Shown here: piece by piece, positions 24,725-33,260 of the stretch | How positions within the stretch are numbered: the stretch's first letter is position 1 | Layout: each line of letters starts with the position of its first letter | DNA from: Muribaculaceae bacterium | Lineage (GTDB): Bacteria; Bacteroidota; Bacteroidia; Bacteroidales; Muribaculaceae | Assembly (NCBI GenBank): GCA_017619935.1 | Contig: JAFZRJ010000016.1 | Span: forward strand, 1-33,283 | DNA: 33,283 bases | Reading direction: 5' to 3' | The notes under the pieces: generated by a model | What the model saw: the letters and a program-made list of their open reading frames with translations, nothing else | The model's database searches: none | What the model was told of the DNA's origin: nothing | Translations under genes and position numbers: made by a program

Positions 24725-26281
24725 TTATCGTTTACCTTTCATTAACTCCACAAATGGATTGAAATAATTGTCACCTTTCATCGTGACTCCTTCAAGTCCC
24801 TTTCCTCCATTCTTAGGACGCTTTACATCGCCAAAGATTCCTTTTTCAAGAGCTGTAAACAGTCCTTCTTTCGTAATGTCTTCAAGCAATTTGATGGTAT
24901 TGCCCAGCACTTCCTTCGCACGATTTCGGCAAATGCCGCCTTCTACAAACTCCATTTCCTCGCCTATGCTCTTCATGTTGTTGAAGATGTATTTCGCATT
25001 TTCTATCGACAAGTATCGGTCGCTCATAAAGGGCGTATGGATGGCCTCGGTGGGCATTCCCAGCAACTGGATACCTTGATGCGTCCAGATGCCTATCATG
25101 TTGAACAATGCGTCTTGAATATGTCCACGGAAAATGTTGCCCGTCATAAATTTCGTGGGGGGCATGTACTTCAGTGTGGCTTTGGGGAAGATTTCGCGGG
25201 TCATTTGAGCCTGGGCCAGTTCGAGGAGGAAACCATTTTCCAGCATGGGGTCCATCTCAAAGGCGTGGCCAAGTCCCATTTGCTCTTCGGGCAAACCTGC
25301 CATCAACGCCAGTTGTTCGTTGATAAGGTCGGATGCCAGCACTGTGTGGGCGGCTTCCACGGCGTCGGCGGTTGTCAAGTAATTGTCTTCGCCCGTGTTG
25401 ATAATCACTCCGGCAAAGCCATTGATAATGCGGCTCATGTATTGGTCCACCAGCGTGCGTTGCATGTTGATGTCGCGGAACAGGATGCCATATAACGCAT
25501 CGTTCAACATCACATCCAGTCCTTCAAATGCGCCCATAATGGCTATTTCGGGCATACACAAACCGGAACAATAGTTACACAAGCGAATGTAACGGCCCTG
25601 CTCCTCGCCCACCTCATCGAGCGCCTTGCGCATGATGCGGAAATTCTCCTGAGTGGCAAACGTACCGCCGAAGCCCTCGGTGGTGGCTCCGTATGGCACA
25701 TAGTCAAGCAGACTCTGACCTGTCGTGCGGATGACGGCAATAACGTCAGCACCCTGGCGCGCTCCAGCCTGAGCTTGCACCACGTCTTCATAGATGTTGC
25801 CCGTTGCCACAATGATATACAGATACGGCTTGGGCCCCTCGCCTATCGTGTTCAGATAATGCTCACGACGAGCGCGGCGAGTGCGAATACGACTCATGCT
25901 CTCATCAATCACCGGCTGCAATACTTCGGCAATTTGCTTCCCGTCGGTCGTCACCACTTGGGTGATGTCCAACTCCCCGCGCGACACCTTCTCGGCAATC
26001 TGCTGGGGATTAAGGCCAGTCTGTATCATGGCATTGGCGATGAAGAACAACGCGCCTTCATTCAGCACGCCTTTATCCTTCAATGCCTCAACAACCACAT
26101 TGGGCAGTGGAACATCGTTATCGTCCACGCCGTCTATGCCCATCAAGCGGCACAATGTGCGTTCAACAGCCACTGTGGTATATTGCTCCACAAAGGCCTG
26201 CACATCTTCGGCTATGCCTTTAGCTAATCCTCTGGCATACTCTACTTTTTCAAAATCCAGTCCTAACTTACTCTTCTGCAT
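24725..26281 (-). CDS. kamD: Lysine 5,6-aminomutase, PLP/substrate-binding alpha subunit
   Basis: 518 aa, cytoplasmic, full length. It begins MQKSKLGLDFEKVEYARGLA and matches the KamD family throughout, with segments such as EGPKPYLYIIVATGNIYEDV, GARQGADVIAVIRTTGQSLL, YVPYGATTEGFGGTFATQEN and LCNYCSGLCMPEIA. This is the TIM-barrel subunit that binds PLP and substrate while KamE supplies adenosylcobalamin. No truncation or frameshift is seen. It follows the putative reactivase gene kamC by 17 nt, consistent with co-production of enzyme and repair system. Confidence 0.95.
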   Translation of the reverse strand: MQKSKLGLDFEKVEYARGLAKGIAEDVQAFVEQYTTVAVERTLCRLMGIDGVDDNDVPLPNVVVEALKDKGVLNEGALFFIANAMIQTGLNPQQIAEKVSRGELDITQVVTTDGKQIAEVLQPVIDESMSRIRTRRARREHYLNTIGEGPKPYLYIIVATGNIYEDVVQAQAGARQGADVIAVIRTTGQSLLDYVPYGATTEGFGGTFATQENFRIMRKALDEVGEEQGRYIRLCNYCSGLCMPEIAIMGAFEGLDVMLNDALYGILFRDINMQRTLVDQYMSRIINGFAGVIINTGEDNYLTTADAVEAAHTVLASDLINEQLALMAGLPEEQMGLGHAFEMDPMLENGFLLELAQAQMTREIFPKATLKYMPPTKFMTGNIFRGHIQDALFNMIGIWTHQGIQLLGMPTEAIHTPFMSDRYLSIENAKYIFNNMKSIGEEMEFVEGGICRNRAKEVLGNTIKLLEDITKEGLFTALEKGIFGDVKRPKNGGKGLEGVTMKGDNYFNPFVELMKGKR

Positions 26282-26298
26282 ATTATATAGTAATGAAA

Positions 26299-27648
26299 TT
26301 ATTTCGTGTCAATTTTCAATTCTTTTCGTGCCTGTTCTATCCACTCGCTGTCGATACCCAGACTTTCAGCAATGTTCAATGCCTCATGTGGTACATCACC
26401 ATCCTGCACCTCAACAAGCGAATAATCCATCGCTCCATCGACGAAGCCCTTCACCCTTAAACGGTGAGACTCGCCCGGCTCTATATCGTAATGCGTGGTC
26501 ATGACCAAACTCATCTCCCTTACCGACAACACTTTCAGCAGGGCCGCAACAAGAGCGGCACCCTCGGTGGGATTGGTGGTGCGGGCGGGTTCGTCAATCA
26601 ACGCCAATAATTTTCTATTTTCGCGCGATGCCTTGATGACGGCATCAATATTCTTCATCTCAGCTGCAAACGACGACAAGCCTTTTTCTATCGACTGGTC
26701 ATCACCAATGCAGAAATACACTTCTTCTTTGATGGCTATGTCGGCTCTGTCGGCAGGAATGCCGAAACCGAACTGAAACAGATACTGGCACAGCGTGAGT
26801 GTCTTCAATACCACTGTTTTGCCTCCCATATTAGCACCAGTTATCAACGTGGGCCTACGTCCGAAACTCACGTTCACCTTCTGGAACTCGCGGCCAGCTT
26901 TCGCCAACACGTCTTTCACTTGTGGATGGAATAGCCCCTCATATCGGCTTGTGTCATCCTGAGAAATCGTCGGGAAATGCATTCCCCGCTGTTTCATTTG
27001 CAAGGCTTTGGCAAGATTAACGTCAATCCTTGCAAGAGCGACTTGCACCTCGGCTATCGATTGAGCAAAGGGATGCAGTTTCTCGCTCAGTTCACTCCTT
27101 ACTTCATTCTCCAACTCATTGGCCTCCGATAACAAATCATCGGCCTGATCGGGTTGTTGACGCATCTGGACGCGCAAGTCTTTCAAGCGTTCACAATAGG
27201 AGTCATAGATATAGAACGTCGCGATTTTCAATCCGTCGGGATCCAGAATGTTGACAATCTCCCGCATATCTGGTATGGCCGCGACATCGGCCATGCCATA
27301 GCTTTGCAGCAATTTTGAAACGTCAATTGACAATAGTGCCAAATGCTTGACTTCAAACAATTCTATATCATCAAGTGTCGCACCATGCTCAAGGTTTTTG
27401 ATGGTGGTGCGAATATCCTTGAGCGCCTGCAGCTTGAACTGCAACGTGTTCAGGTGCGAATCATCGACTTGCTCAACAAATGTGACGAAACGACGCAGCG
27501 AAGCATAAGCTGCATCAATATCTTCGGCGGTGACCAGCATGGAAGTGTCAAGCAGCCAACGACGTGCACAACTCGACTGGATTTCCAGTTGGTCAAGCAC
27601 GTAGCGAATACCGCACGGAGATTCTATGACATTTTTCAGTTTCATCAC
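26299..27648 (-). CDS. kamC: MutS-related ATPase, putative lysine 5,6-aminomutase reactivase KamC
   Basis: 449 aa, cytoplasmic. The C-terminal 200 residues are a MutS-type ABC ATPase: Walker A TGANMGGKTVV (K277), the signature-like SIEKGLSSFAAEM (320-331), Walker B LLALIDEP (D352, E353) and MTTHYD (H386). The N-terminal 240 residues resemble the MutS core/lever helices. The mismatch-binding and connector domains are missing, so a DNA mismatch-repair role is unlikely. In known lysine-fermentation clusters a MutS-like gene next to kamDE is proposed to reactivate the B12 enzyme after inactivation; the position here supports that. It overlaps kamB by 4 nt. The biochemical evidence for the family is limited, so the function is partly inferred. 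Confidence 0.82.
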   Translation of the reverse strand: MMKLKNVIESPCGIRYVLDQLEIQSSCARRWLLDTSMLVTAEDIDAAYASLRRFVTFVEQVDDSHLNTLQFKLQALKDIRTTIKNLEHGATLDDIELFEVKHLALLSIDVSKLLQSYGMADVAAIPDMREIVNILDPDGLKIATFYIYDSYCERLKDLRVQMRQQPDQADDLLSEANELENEVRSELSEKLHPFAQSIAEVQVALARIDVNLAKALQMKQRGMHFPTISQDDTSRYEGLFHPQVKDVLAKAGREFQKVNVSFGRRPTLITGANMGGKTVVLKTLTLCQYLFQFGFGIPADRADIAIKEEVYFCIGDDQSIEKGLSSFAAEMKNIDAVIKASRENRKLLALIDEPARTTNPTEGAALVAALLKVLSVREMSLVMTTHYDIEPGESHRLRVKGFVDGAMDYSLVEVQDGDVPHEALNIAESLGIDSEWIEQARKELKIDTK

Positions 27649-28655
27649 TCATTCTTCAACAAGTCATATACTGGAAGCTGAATGGCCTCCGAAAGGCGAC
27701 TGCACAACGTGTCGGAATCAAGCACATAACCGCTGGGAGAAGTGGGATTGACCGTCACGGCTATCAATTTGCTTTTCTGCATCACTCTTACACAGCCACC
27801 TGCCTTGACAAACGCTTTGAATTGCTGCGGTGAAACGAAGATTTTCGTAAAATCACGCACCACAATTTCCACACCCTTCAAGCTCTTGTTTTGGCGAATC
27901 TTTTCTAAAAAGCCATCGACCAAAGCCCCTGCCACGTAGATGGTGGAACAAGTTTCCATCCCATCAAAGTGGATTTGCGAAGACAATGAAGTGAGCATGT
28001 TCAAATCATGCAACCCGCCTTCTTTATCCACCCACCAAAGGCCTTTATCCAGAGGTGCGAGCAACTTGATGTTGTCTTCACTGGTCAATTCCAGACCGAT
28101 AAGTTCAACCACATAGGCCGTCTTCTGCACCAGTGTACCGATGTTGGCCGAATAGGCCGCTCCTGTCGCCAATATCATCGACTGGCTCACTGCCGGCGAT
28201 GCCGAACTCATGCGTGACAAAGCGCCGTCAATAATCACCAAGTCAATATCAAAGTGCCGCATTCCGCACATCCAACGCTGCAACCCCATGGCCGATGATG
28301 GACCGGAGAGGAGTATTTTTCCCGATGTCAGCGCCTTGGCGGTGACCACTCGCCCTAACGAGGTGTTCTCGTCACTCACATCAATGAGTTCCGATACCAG
28401 CCTGCGCTGACGATAATGCATCTCCGACGTGCTGAAATACGTCCCTTCACGAAGAACGATTTCGGGTTTCTGCGTGCGGGTGACTTGGTCAACACTTTCT
28501 CCATCGATACCTATTGATGTCACGGCAATGCGTCGGGTCGCTACGGGCATGTGGCTGAGCACATATTTCAGACACTCGGTCTTACCTGTGTTCTTTTCCA
28601 AGCCTACAATTGACAGGCTGTCGTAACGTAATATTTCATCAATGAAGGGCAACAT
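27645..28655 (-). CDS. kamB: P-loop protein, putative lysine 5,6-aminomutase reactivase subunit KamB
   Basis: 336 aa, cytoplasmic. A nucleotide-binding loop lies near the N-terminus (SLSIVGLEKNTGKTECL; K25, T26). It has one more residue than the classic GxxxxGKT and resembles the Mrp/MinD-like NTPases. A hydrophobic strand ending in DLVIIDGALSR (about 137-147) is a plausible Walker B/switch. The rest has no motif that I can name, apart from a Gly/Ser-rich segment around 150-175. The gene overlaps kamC by 4 nt and sits between kamA and kamDE, the usual place of the kamB gene in fusobacterial and clostridial lysine clusters. Its role as partner of KamC in B12-enzyme repair is inferred from context and family naming. 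Confidence 0.75.
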   Translation of the reverse strand: MLPFIDEILRYDSLSIVGLEKNTGKTECLKYVLSHMPVATRRIAVTSIGIDGESVDQVTRTQKPEIVLREGTYFSTSEMHYRQRRLVSELIDVSDENTSLGRVVTAKALTSGKILLSGPSSAMGLQRWMCGMRHFDIDLVIIDGALSRMSSASPAVSQSMILATGAAYSANIGTLVQKTAYVVELIGLELTSEDNIKLLAPLDKGLWWVDKEGGLHDLNMLTSLSSQIHFDGMETCSTIYVAGALVDGFLEKIRQNKSLKGVEIVVRDFTKIFVSPQQFKAFVKAGGCVRVMQKSKLIAVTVNPTSPSGYVLDSDTLCSRLSEAIQLPVYDLLKNE

Positions 28656-28719
28656 ACATTCATCCTCTGCAGGCGGAGGGGAGCATCTCCATGCGATACT
28701 CCCCCACCCAGCAGATTCG

Positions 28720-30003
28720 TTATTGACTGTTACGGATTTCGTTGCGTTGATGACGTTTCAACAACTTGGGCTCGATATTCATTCTCTCACCTTCAAGCAA
28801 TGAAATCACGCCATCTACAGCCTTGTCGGCTGCAACTTCTTCCTGAGTACGGGCTGCTTGACATTCCGGGCAGTTGCACTCGCTATGATACTCATTCGGC
28901 TCAGTATAAGTGGTGATAACACCTTCAAAGTTACGCAATACCACCTTGCCGGGTGCTTGCGAAACAATGTACTGAGGCATGACAGGGGTCTTGCCACCGC
29001 CACCAGGGGCATCAACCACAAATGTGGGAATACATAATCCCGAAGTGTGGCCACGAAGACCTTCAATAATCTCGATGCCTTTCGAAACTGGAGTACGGAA
29101 GTGTTCGAGACCCATCGAAAGGTCGCACTGGTAGATGTAATATGGACGAACACGAATCTTCACCAAATCTTGAACCAGATGCTTCATCACATGCACGCAA
29201 TCGTTCACGCCACGCAGCAACACGCTCTGGTTACCCAGAGGAATTCCGGCATCGGCCAGCATTTCGCATGCACGTTTCGACTCCTCAGTCACCTCGTTGG
29301 GATGGTTGAAATGAGTATTGACCCATACGGGGTGATACTTCTTCAACATTGCACACAACTCCGGCGTGATGCGTTGAGGGCAAACCACCGGTGTGCGGGT
29401 TCCCAGACGAACAATCTCGACATGAGGAATAGCACGCAAACGAGATATGATGTATTCCAACTTTGAGTCACCCACCATCAGGGCATCACCACCCGAGAGC
29501 AATACATCGCGAACACATTCGGTCTTCTCGATATATTCCAGTGCTTTCTCGATACGGTCGGAACTGCATTCTTTATCGGTCTGGCCGGCGAAACGGCGAC
29601 GCGTGCAATGACGGCAGTACATCGAGCACATGTCAGTAATCAAGAACAACACACGGTCGGGGTAACGATGGGTCAAACCTGGGGTTGGAGAATCTTCGTC
29701 CTCATGCAGAGGATCGAGCAAGTCGGCATGGGCCTGATGGGTTTCGGCTCCTGTGGGAATGCACTGACGACGTATGGGGTCGTGAGGATCATCAGGATTG
29801 ATGAGACTCAAATAATAGGGCGTGATAGCCATGCGTAGAGTGGACAGCGTCTTTTTCACGCCTTCCTCTTCCTCGGCGGTGAGGTGAATATACTTCTTTA
29901 AGTCCTCCAGCGTCTCAACACGGTTACGCACCTGCCATTTCCAGTCATTCCACTGCTCATCGGTGACGTCGGGAAACAATTGTTTTCTTCTAGATGTTAC
30001 CAT
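28720..30003 (-). CDS. kamA: L-lysine 2,3-aminomutase (radical SAM, PLP)
   Basis: 427 aa, cytoplasmic. The radical-SAM cluster motif CSMYCRHC provides C126, C130 and C133. The substrate and cofactor residues of the characterised clostridial enzyme are present with a shift of one: D294 (YQCDLSMG), D331 (VVDAPGG) and the PLP lysine K338 (PGGGGKTPV). Near the C-terminus a CNCPEC cluster matches the zinc-binding site of the family. It converts L-lysine to L-beta-lysine, the first step of fermentation. The full set of lysine-type residues and the operon context argue against the related EpmB or glutamate 2,3-aminomutase. It lies 20 nt downstream of kdd. Confidence 0.96.
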   Translation of the reverse strand: MVTSRRKQLFPDVTDEQWNDWKWQVRNRVETLEDLKKYIHLTAEEEEGVKKTLSTLRMAITPYYLSLINPDDPHDPIRRQCIPTGAETHQAHADLLDPLHEDEDSPTPGLTHRYPDRVLFLITDMCSMYCRHCTRRRFAGQTDKECSSDRIEKALEYIEKTECVRDVLLSGGDALMVGDSKLEYIISRLRAIPHVEIVRLGTRTPVVCPQRITPELCAMLKKYHPVWVNTHFNHPNEVTEESKRACEMLADAGIPLGNQSVLLRGVNDCVHVMKHLVQDLVKIRVRPYYIYQCDLSMGLEHFRTPVSKGIEIIEGLRGHTSGLCIPTFVVDAPGGGGKTPVMPQYIVSQAPGKVVLRNFEGVITTYTEPNEYHSECNCPECQAARTQEEVAADKAVDGVISLLEGERMNIEPKLLKRHQRNEIRNSQ

Positions 30004-30023
30004 AACAATCTTATCAATCGATA

Positions 30024-31097
30024 TTAGGCATAGAGTTCTTCAAAAATCTTGCGAAGCTCGGGGCATTCACGCAACTCTTGCAAAGTGAATTCGGCATGAC
30101 CCTTAGTATAGCCGTTGCCAATAATCATGTTCACATCGGCTCCAATTCCCTCGGCGCCCAAAGCAGCCTTGGTGAAACTTGTTGCCATCGAGAAGAAGTA
30201 AACGATACCGTCGTCCTTGGTGCAAAGCACTGCTGTCATTTCACAGTCGGGCACGTTCACGCAGTTGATGGTCACATCCGCCATTTGGCCATTGGTGAGT
30301 TTGCTGACCAATTCATTGACTTGTACAGGAGTCATACCAGCCACGCTCTCCACCACGTCGCAGAAACCGAGGTCTTTGATACGTTGTGTGGACTTGGGGC
30401 TATTGGCCAAACCAATCACCTTACCAGTCACACCCACGCGCTTCTTGGCCTCGTAGCAGCACAGCATACCGCTCTTGCCACCAGCGCCAAGCACCACCAC
30501 ATTCTGGCCATACTGGCACAACTTGGCGGTCTGGGCGGGAGCACCAGCAACATCCAGCGCGCTCAAAGCGAGCTTCTCGGGCATGTCATTGGGAATCTTG
30601 GCATAAATACCGCTCTCGAACAGGATAGCCTTGCCCTTGATATCGACCTGATCGACATCGGCCTTGATGTTCAGAATCTCATCAATGCGAAGCGGGGTCA
30701 ACGACAACGACACCAACGTAGCGATGCGGTCGCCTTCCTTCAGGTCAATCTTTCCCTTCAGGGCGTCGCCAATCTTTTCAACTGTTCCCAGCAGCATACC
30801 ACCCGAGCCAGTACGACGGTTACGGTGCTTGCCTTGCAACTCAACATTAAGGAACATTTCCTTTTTGATCTCTTCCATCACCTCGGCCTCATTGTCAGGA
30901 TTCTTGGCCTGGCTCTTGGCGTAATTGTGGATGTCGGTAAACGAAGCGGAGTCAATGTTCAACGTCTGCACATCGATCAAAATCTCGTTGTCGTAGATTT
31001 CGTCCATGTTATTGTCGAGCTTGTTAGCTGGTTGGGGAAGGACTCCCTGGGGTTCAATTACTCGGTGAGTACCGAATCTATTTCCATGTTTTTGCAT
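30024..31097 (-). CDS. kdd: L-erythro-3,5-diaminohexanoate dehydrogenase
   Basis: 357 aa, cytoplasmic. The N-terminus [20 protein letters not shown] is characteristic of Kdd, which supports the start at 31097. A Rossmann segment [20 protein letters not shown] (about residues 195-215) binds NAD+. The enzyme oxidatively deaminates 3,5-diaminohexanoate to 3-keto-5-aminohexanoate, making NADH and ammonia; this NADH can be used by Hbd or Bcd/EtfAB. It lies between kce (51 nt downstream gap) and kamA (20 nt). No deviation from family length is apparent. Confidence 0.93.
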   Translation of the reverse strand: MQKHGNRFGTHRVIEPQGVLPQPANKLDNNMDEIYDNEILIDVQTLNIDSASFTDIHNYAKSQAKNPDNEAEVMEEIKKEMFLNVELQGKHRNRRTGSGGMLLGTVEKIGDALKGKIDLKEGDRIATLVSLSLTPLRIDEILNIKADVDQVDIKGKAILFESGIYAKIPNDMPEKLALSALDVAGAPAQTAKLCQYGQNVVVLGAGGKSGMLCCYEAKKRVGVTGKVIGLANSPKSTQRIKDLGFCDVVESVAGMTPVQVNELVSKLTNGQMADVTINCVNVPDCEMTAVLCTKDDGIVYFFSMATSFTKAALGAEGIGADVNMIIGNGYTKGHAEFTLQELRECPELRKIFEELYA

Positions 31098-31148
31098 TTT
31101 CGTTCAAAGGTTTTAATAGTTAAAAGTATTTCTTTTCTTGATTAATAA

Positions 31149-31982
31149 TTATTTGCGAGGTTTCAGGCCGAGGATTTCACGAGCCTCATCGCTGGTGGCG
31201 ATAGGACGGCCCAGTTCATTGGCGATGCGCACCACTTTCGACACGAGTTCGCCATTCGACTTTGCGAGCACGCCCTTTGAGAGATACAAGTTGTCTTCAA
31301 AACCCACACGCACGTTACCGCCCATGGCGATAGCAGCTGCGGCCATCGGGAAAGCGTGACGACCAACACCGGTCACTGTCCATGTCGAGCCAGCGGGAAT
31401 GCCGTTTACCAGCCAGCACAGATTAGCCACCGTTGCCGGAGTGCAACCAGGAACGCCTAGCACAAAGTTGAATTGCATGGGAGCGCCAGGAGCCTGGCCT
31501 TTCTTGGCCATATTCAAGATGGTATCGAGATGACCCATTTCAAAGCACTCATACTCGGGCTTGATGCCACGCTCCATCATGCGTTTGCCAAAAGCCCGCA
31601 TGGTGGGCATCGTGTTGTCAAAAATTTCATCACCGAAGTTGCAAGTACCGCAATCAAGTGTTGCCATTTCTGGCAGCGGTGTGGTGTCGGTCGATTGCAG
31701 ACGCTCGTCGGGAGTCATTCCCACAGCTCCACCAGTCGAAGGAATCAGAATCACATCGGGGCACACCTTCAGAATGGCTTCTTCGCATTCCTGAAAACGT
31801 GCACGGTCTTGAGTGGGCGTTCCGTCGTCCCAACGAACATGCAGGTGAACAATAGCAGCACCGGCATCAACGGCCGATTTGGCTTCACGTACAATTTCCT
31901 CTACCGTATAAGGCACATTGGGATTTTGCTCTTTTGTGACCTCGGCTCCGCAGATAGCGGCGGTAATAATCAGTTTGTCCAT
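31149..31982 (-). CDS. kce: 3-Keto-5-aminohexanoate cleavage enzyme
   Basis: 277 aa, cytoplasmic TIM-barrel enzyme of the beta-keto acid cleavage (BKACE, DUF849) family. The start MDKLIITAAICGAEVTKEQN and the metal-binding HLHVR motif (H46, H48, the zinc ligands of the characterised enzyme) are present, followed by PSTGGAVGMTPDERL. It condenses 3-keto-5-aminohexanoate with acetyl-CoA, giving acetoacetate and 3-aminobutyryl-CoA. Substrate choice within BKACE cannot be read from motifs alone; the lysine operon makes this assignment firm. Its stop is followed 51 nt later by the kdd start, and kal ends 1 nt upstream. Confidence 0.94.
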   Translation of the reverse strand: MDKLIITAAICGAEVTKEQNPNVPYTVEEIVREAKSAVDAGAAIVHLHVRWDDGTPTQDRARFQECEEAILKVCPDVILIPSTGGAVGMTPDERLQSTDTTPLPEMATLDCGTCNFGDEIFDNTMPTMRAFGKRMMERGIKPEYECFEMGHLDTILNMAKKGQAPGAPMQFNFVLGVPGCTPATVANLCWLVNGIPAGSTWTVTGVGRHAFPMAAAAIAMGGNVRVGFEDNLYLSKGVLAKSNGELVSKVVRIANELGRPIATSDEAREILGLKPRK

Positions 31983-31983
31983 A

Positions 31984-32370
31984 TTACTTTCTTTGGCAAT
32001 CTTTGGGGGTTACACAAGTTCCTGAAGCACGGCACACCACGATGGGCTCATCCAGCTCATCGGCTGCCGACGGAGAAATATCGGGGCGAGAGATCGCCAC
32101 TTTACGGGCCTCAAACTGCATGTGGCGAGAAGTGTTGCCTTCCTTGTCAATCCAACCTTCGGCCTCGATAAAGTCGCCGGCATAAACCGGAGCGAGGAAA
32201 TCGATGCTGTCGTAAGCACGGAACAATCCCTCGTCGCCGTCACGCATAATTAACAGTTCAGTCGCCACGTCACCAAAAAGGTGAACCATGTGGGCGCCAT
32301 CCACCAGGTTGCCACCGTAGTGGGCATCCTTTGCGCTCATGCGCAACCTGATTTTTGTTCTGTATTCCAT
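31984..32370 (-). CDS. kal: 3-Aminobutyryl-CoA ammonia lyase
   Basis: 128 aa, cytoplasmic hotdog-fold protein. The sequence starts [20 protein letters not shown] and includes [20 protein letters not shown] and [17 protein letters not shown], the typical pattern of Kal. It removes ammonia from 3-aminobutyryl-CoA to give crotonyl-CoA. I chose the ATG at 32370. The frame stays open to 32433, but that would overlap atoD by 52 nt and add non-conserved residues. It lies 11 nt after atoD and 1 nt before kce, so the three are probably translationally coupled. Confidence 0.92.
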   Translation of the reverse strand: MEYRTKIRLRMSAKDAHYGGNLVDGAHMVHLFGDVATELLIMRDGDEGLFRAYDSIDFLAPVYAGDFIEAEGWIDKEGNTSRHMQFEARKVAISRPDISPSAADELDEPIVVCRASGTCVTPKDCQRK

Positions 32371-32381
32371 TCTGACTGCTT

Positions 32382-33032
32382 TTATTTCTCCACGTAAATA
32401 GCATCCACATAGATGCCCGACGCATGCACGCACTCTGGCTTGATTTCGCCAACCTTCACCAATTTCTCAGCCTCCACAACCACATAGTCGGCTGCAGTTG
32501 CCATCAGCGGGTTGAAATTGTTGGTTGTTCCCAAGAATACCATGTTACCGAATTCATCAACGATGTTGGCACGCAAGAAAGCGATATCGGCCTTCAGCGG
32601 TTTCTCCAGCAGATAGTCCTTGCCATCCACATTCACCACTTGCTTACCATCGGCAATGATAGTTCCCATTCCTGTGGGAGTAAGCACCCCACCCAATCCG
32701 GCGCCGTAGGCGCGAATACGCTCGGCAAGTGTACCTTGGGGAACATATTCCACGATAAGCGTACCCTCATTCTTCTGAATGGCGGTCTGCTTATTGGTTC
32801 CCGTGTGCGACACGATAGCCTTTTTCACCTGATGGTTGCTGACCAATTTGCCATGAGCCACCTCATCATAGGCAGTGTCATTAGCAATGATTGTAAGGTC
32901 TTTTACACCCTTTGCTACAATGGCGTCAATAATCTGAGTGGCACTTCCCACGCCAAGGAAACCGCCAAACATAATAGTCATGCCGTCTTGCACTTTTTCA
33001 ACGGCCTGTTCCAATGTAATTTGCTTATTCAT
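32382..33032 (-). CDS. atoD: Butyryl-CoA:acetoacetate CoA-transferase subunit alpha
   Basis: 216 aa, cytoplasmic family I CoA-transferase alpha (A) subunit. The start [20 protein letters not shown] leads into the conserved [17 protein letters not shown], and later [28 protein letters not shown] and [11 protein letters not shown] are all family segments. It needs the beta subunit AtoA, encoded at 23204-23863. It is the first gene of the operon, about 40 nt downstream of the predicted start site. An acetate or propionate CoA-transferase specificity cannot be excluded by sequence alone. Confidence 0.92.
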   Translation of the reverse strand: MNKQITLEQAVEKVQDGMTIMFGGFLGVGSATQIIDAIVAKGVKDLTIIANDTAYDEVAHGKLVSNHQVKKAIVSHTGTNKQTAIQKNEGTLIVEYVPQGTLAERIRAYGAGLGGVLTPTGMGTIIADGKQVVNVDGKDYLLEKPLKADIAFLRANIVDEFGNMVFLGTTNNFNPLMATAADYVVVEAEKLVKVGEIKPECVHASGIYVDAIYVEK

Positions 33033-33077
33033 AATATTATGTTTTGGAATTTGTTAAATTCGGTTTATTCACGACTG

Positions 33078-33095
33078 CAAAAATAATCAAAATTA
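33078..33095 (-). promoter_or_regulatory. Promoter region of the lysine-fermentation operon
   Basis: On the minus strand two TAnnTTTG boxes follow each other: TATTTTTG (33078-33085) and TAATTTTG (33088-33095). The first predicts a start near 33072, about 40 nt before the atoD ATG at 33032. A clear -33 element is not seen, which would suit an activated promoter. No other good box was found in the larger gaps inside the operon that I checked. Confidence 0.55.
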
Positions 33096-33170
33096 ATGAT
33101 TTTCGGACTATCATCAGACTATTTTTATTTTTTATTAAGGTATGTGGAAGTTCAAATAAGAAGTGCGAAA

Positions 33171-33260
33171 GGTTCTCCTGTTGGAGCGTTAGCGCAATAC
33201 ATGAAAAACGCACCGGGGAGCGCCAAGCGGCAAGGGGCGGAGCCCCGACGAGCGGATTTC
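33171..33260. repeat. GC-rich cluster of small palindromes at the right edge
   Basis: Several short hairpins follow one another: CTCC-tgtt-GGAG (33175-33186), GCG-tta-GCGC (33186-33195) and GGGGC-gga-GCCCC (33234-33246). The GC content jumps compared with the AT-rich promoter beside it. It has no convincing coding content and may be a terminator of an upstream gene outside the window or an interspersed repeat. Confidence 0.4.

Noticed and set aside
26299-27648. DNA mismatch-repair MutS or MutS2
   Set aside because: Only the ATPase and lever-like parts are present, with no mismatch-binding, Smr or connector domains, and the gene is embedded with aminomutase genes.
30078-31145. 355-residue open frame on the plus strand opposite kdd
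   Set aside because: It is antisense to kdd, has shadow-like His/Leu-rich composition and no promoter; kdd on the minus strand carries the family motifs.
32371-32433. Longer start for 3-aminobutyryl-CoA ammonia lyase
   Set aside because: It would overlap the atoD coding end and adds residues that read as out-of-frame atoD; normal family length is reached from 32370.
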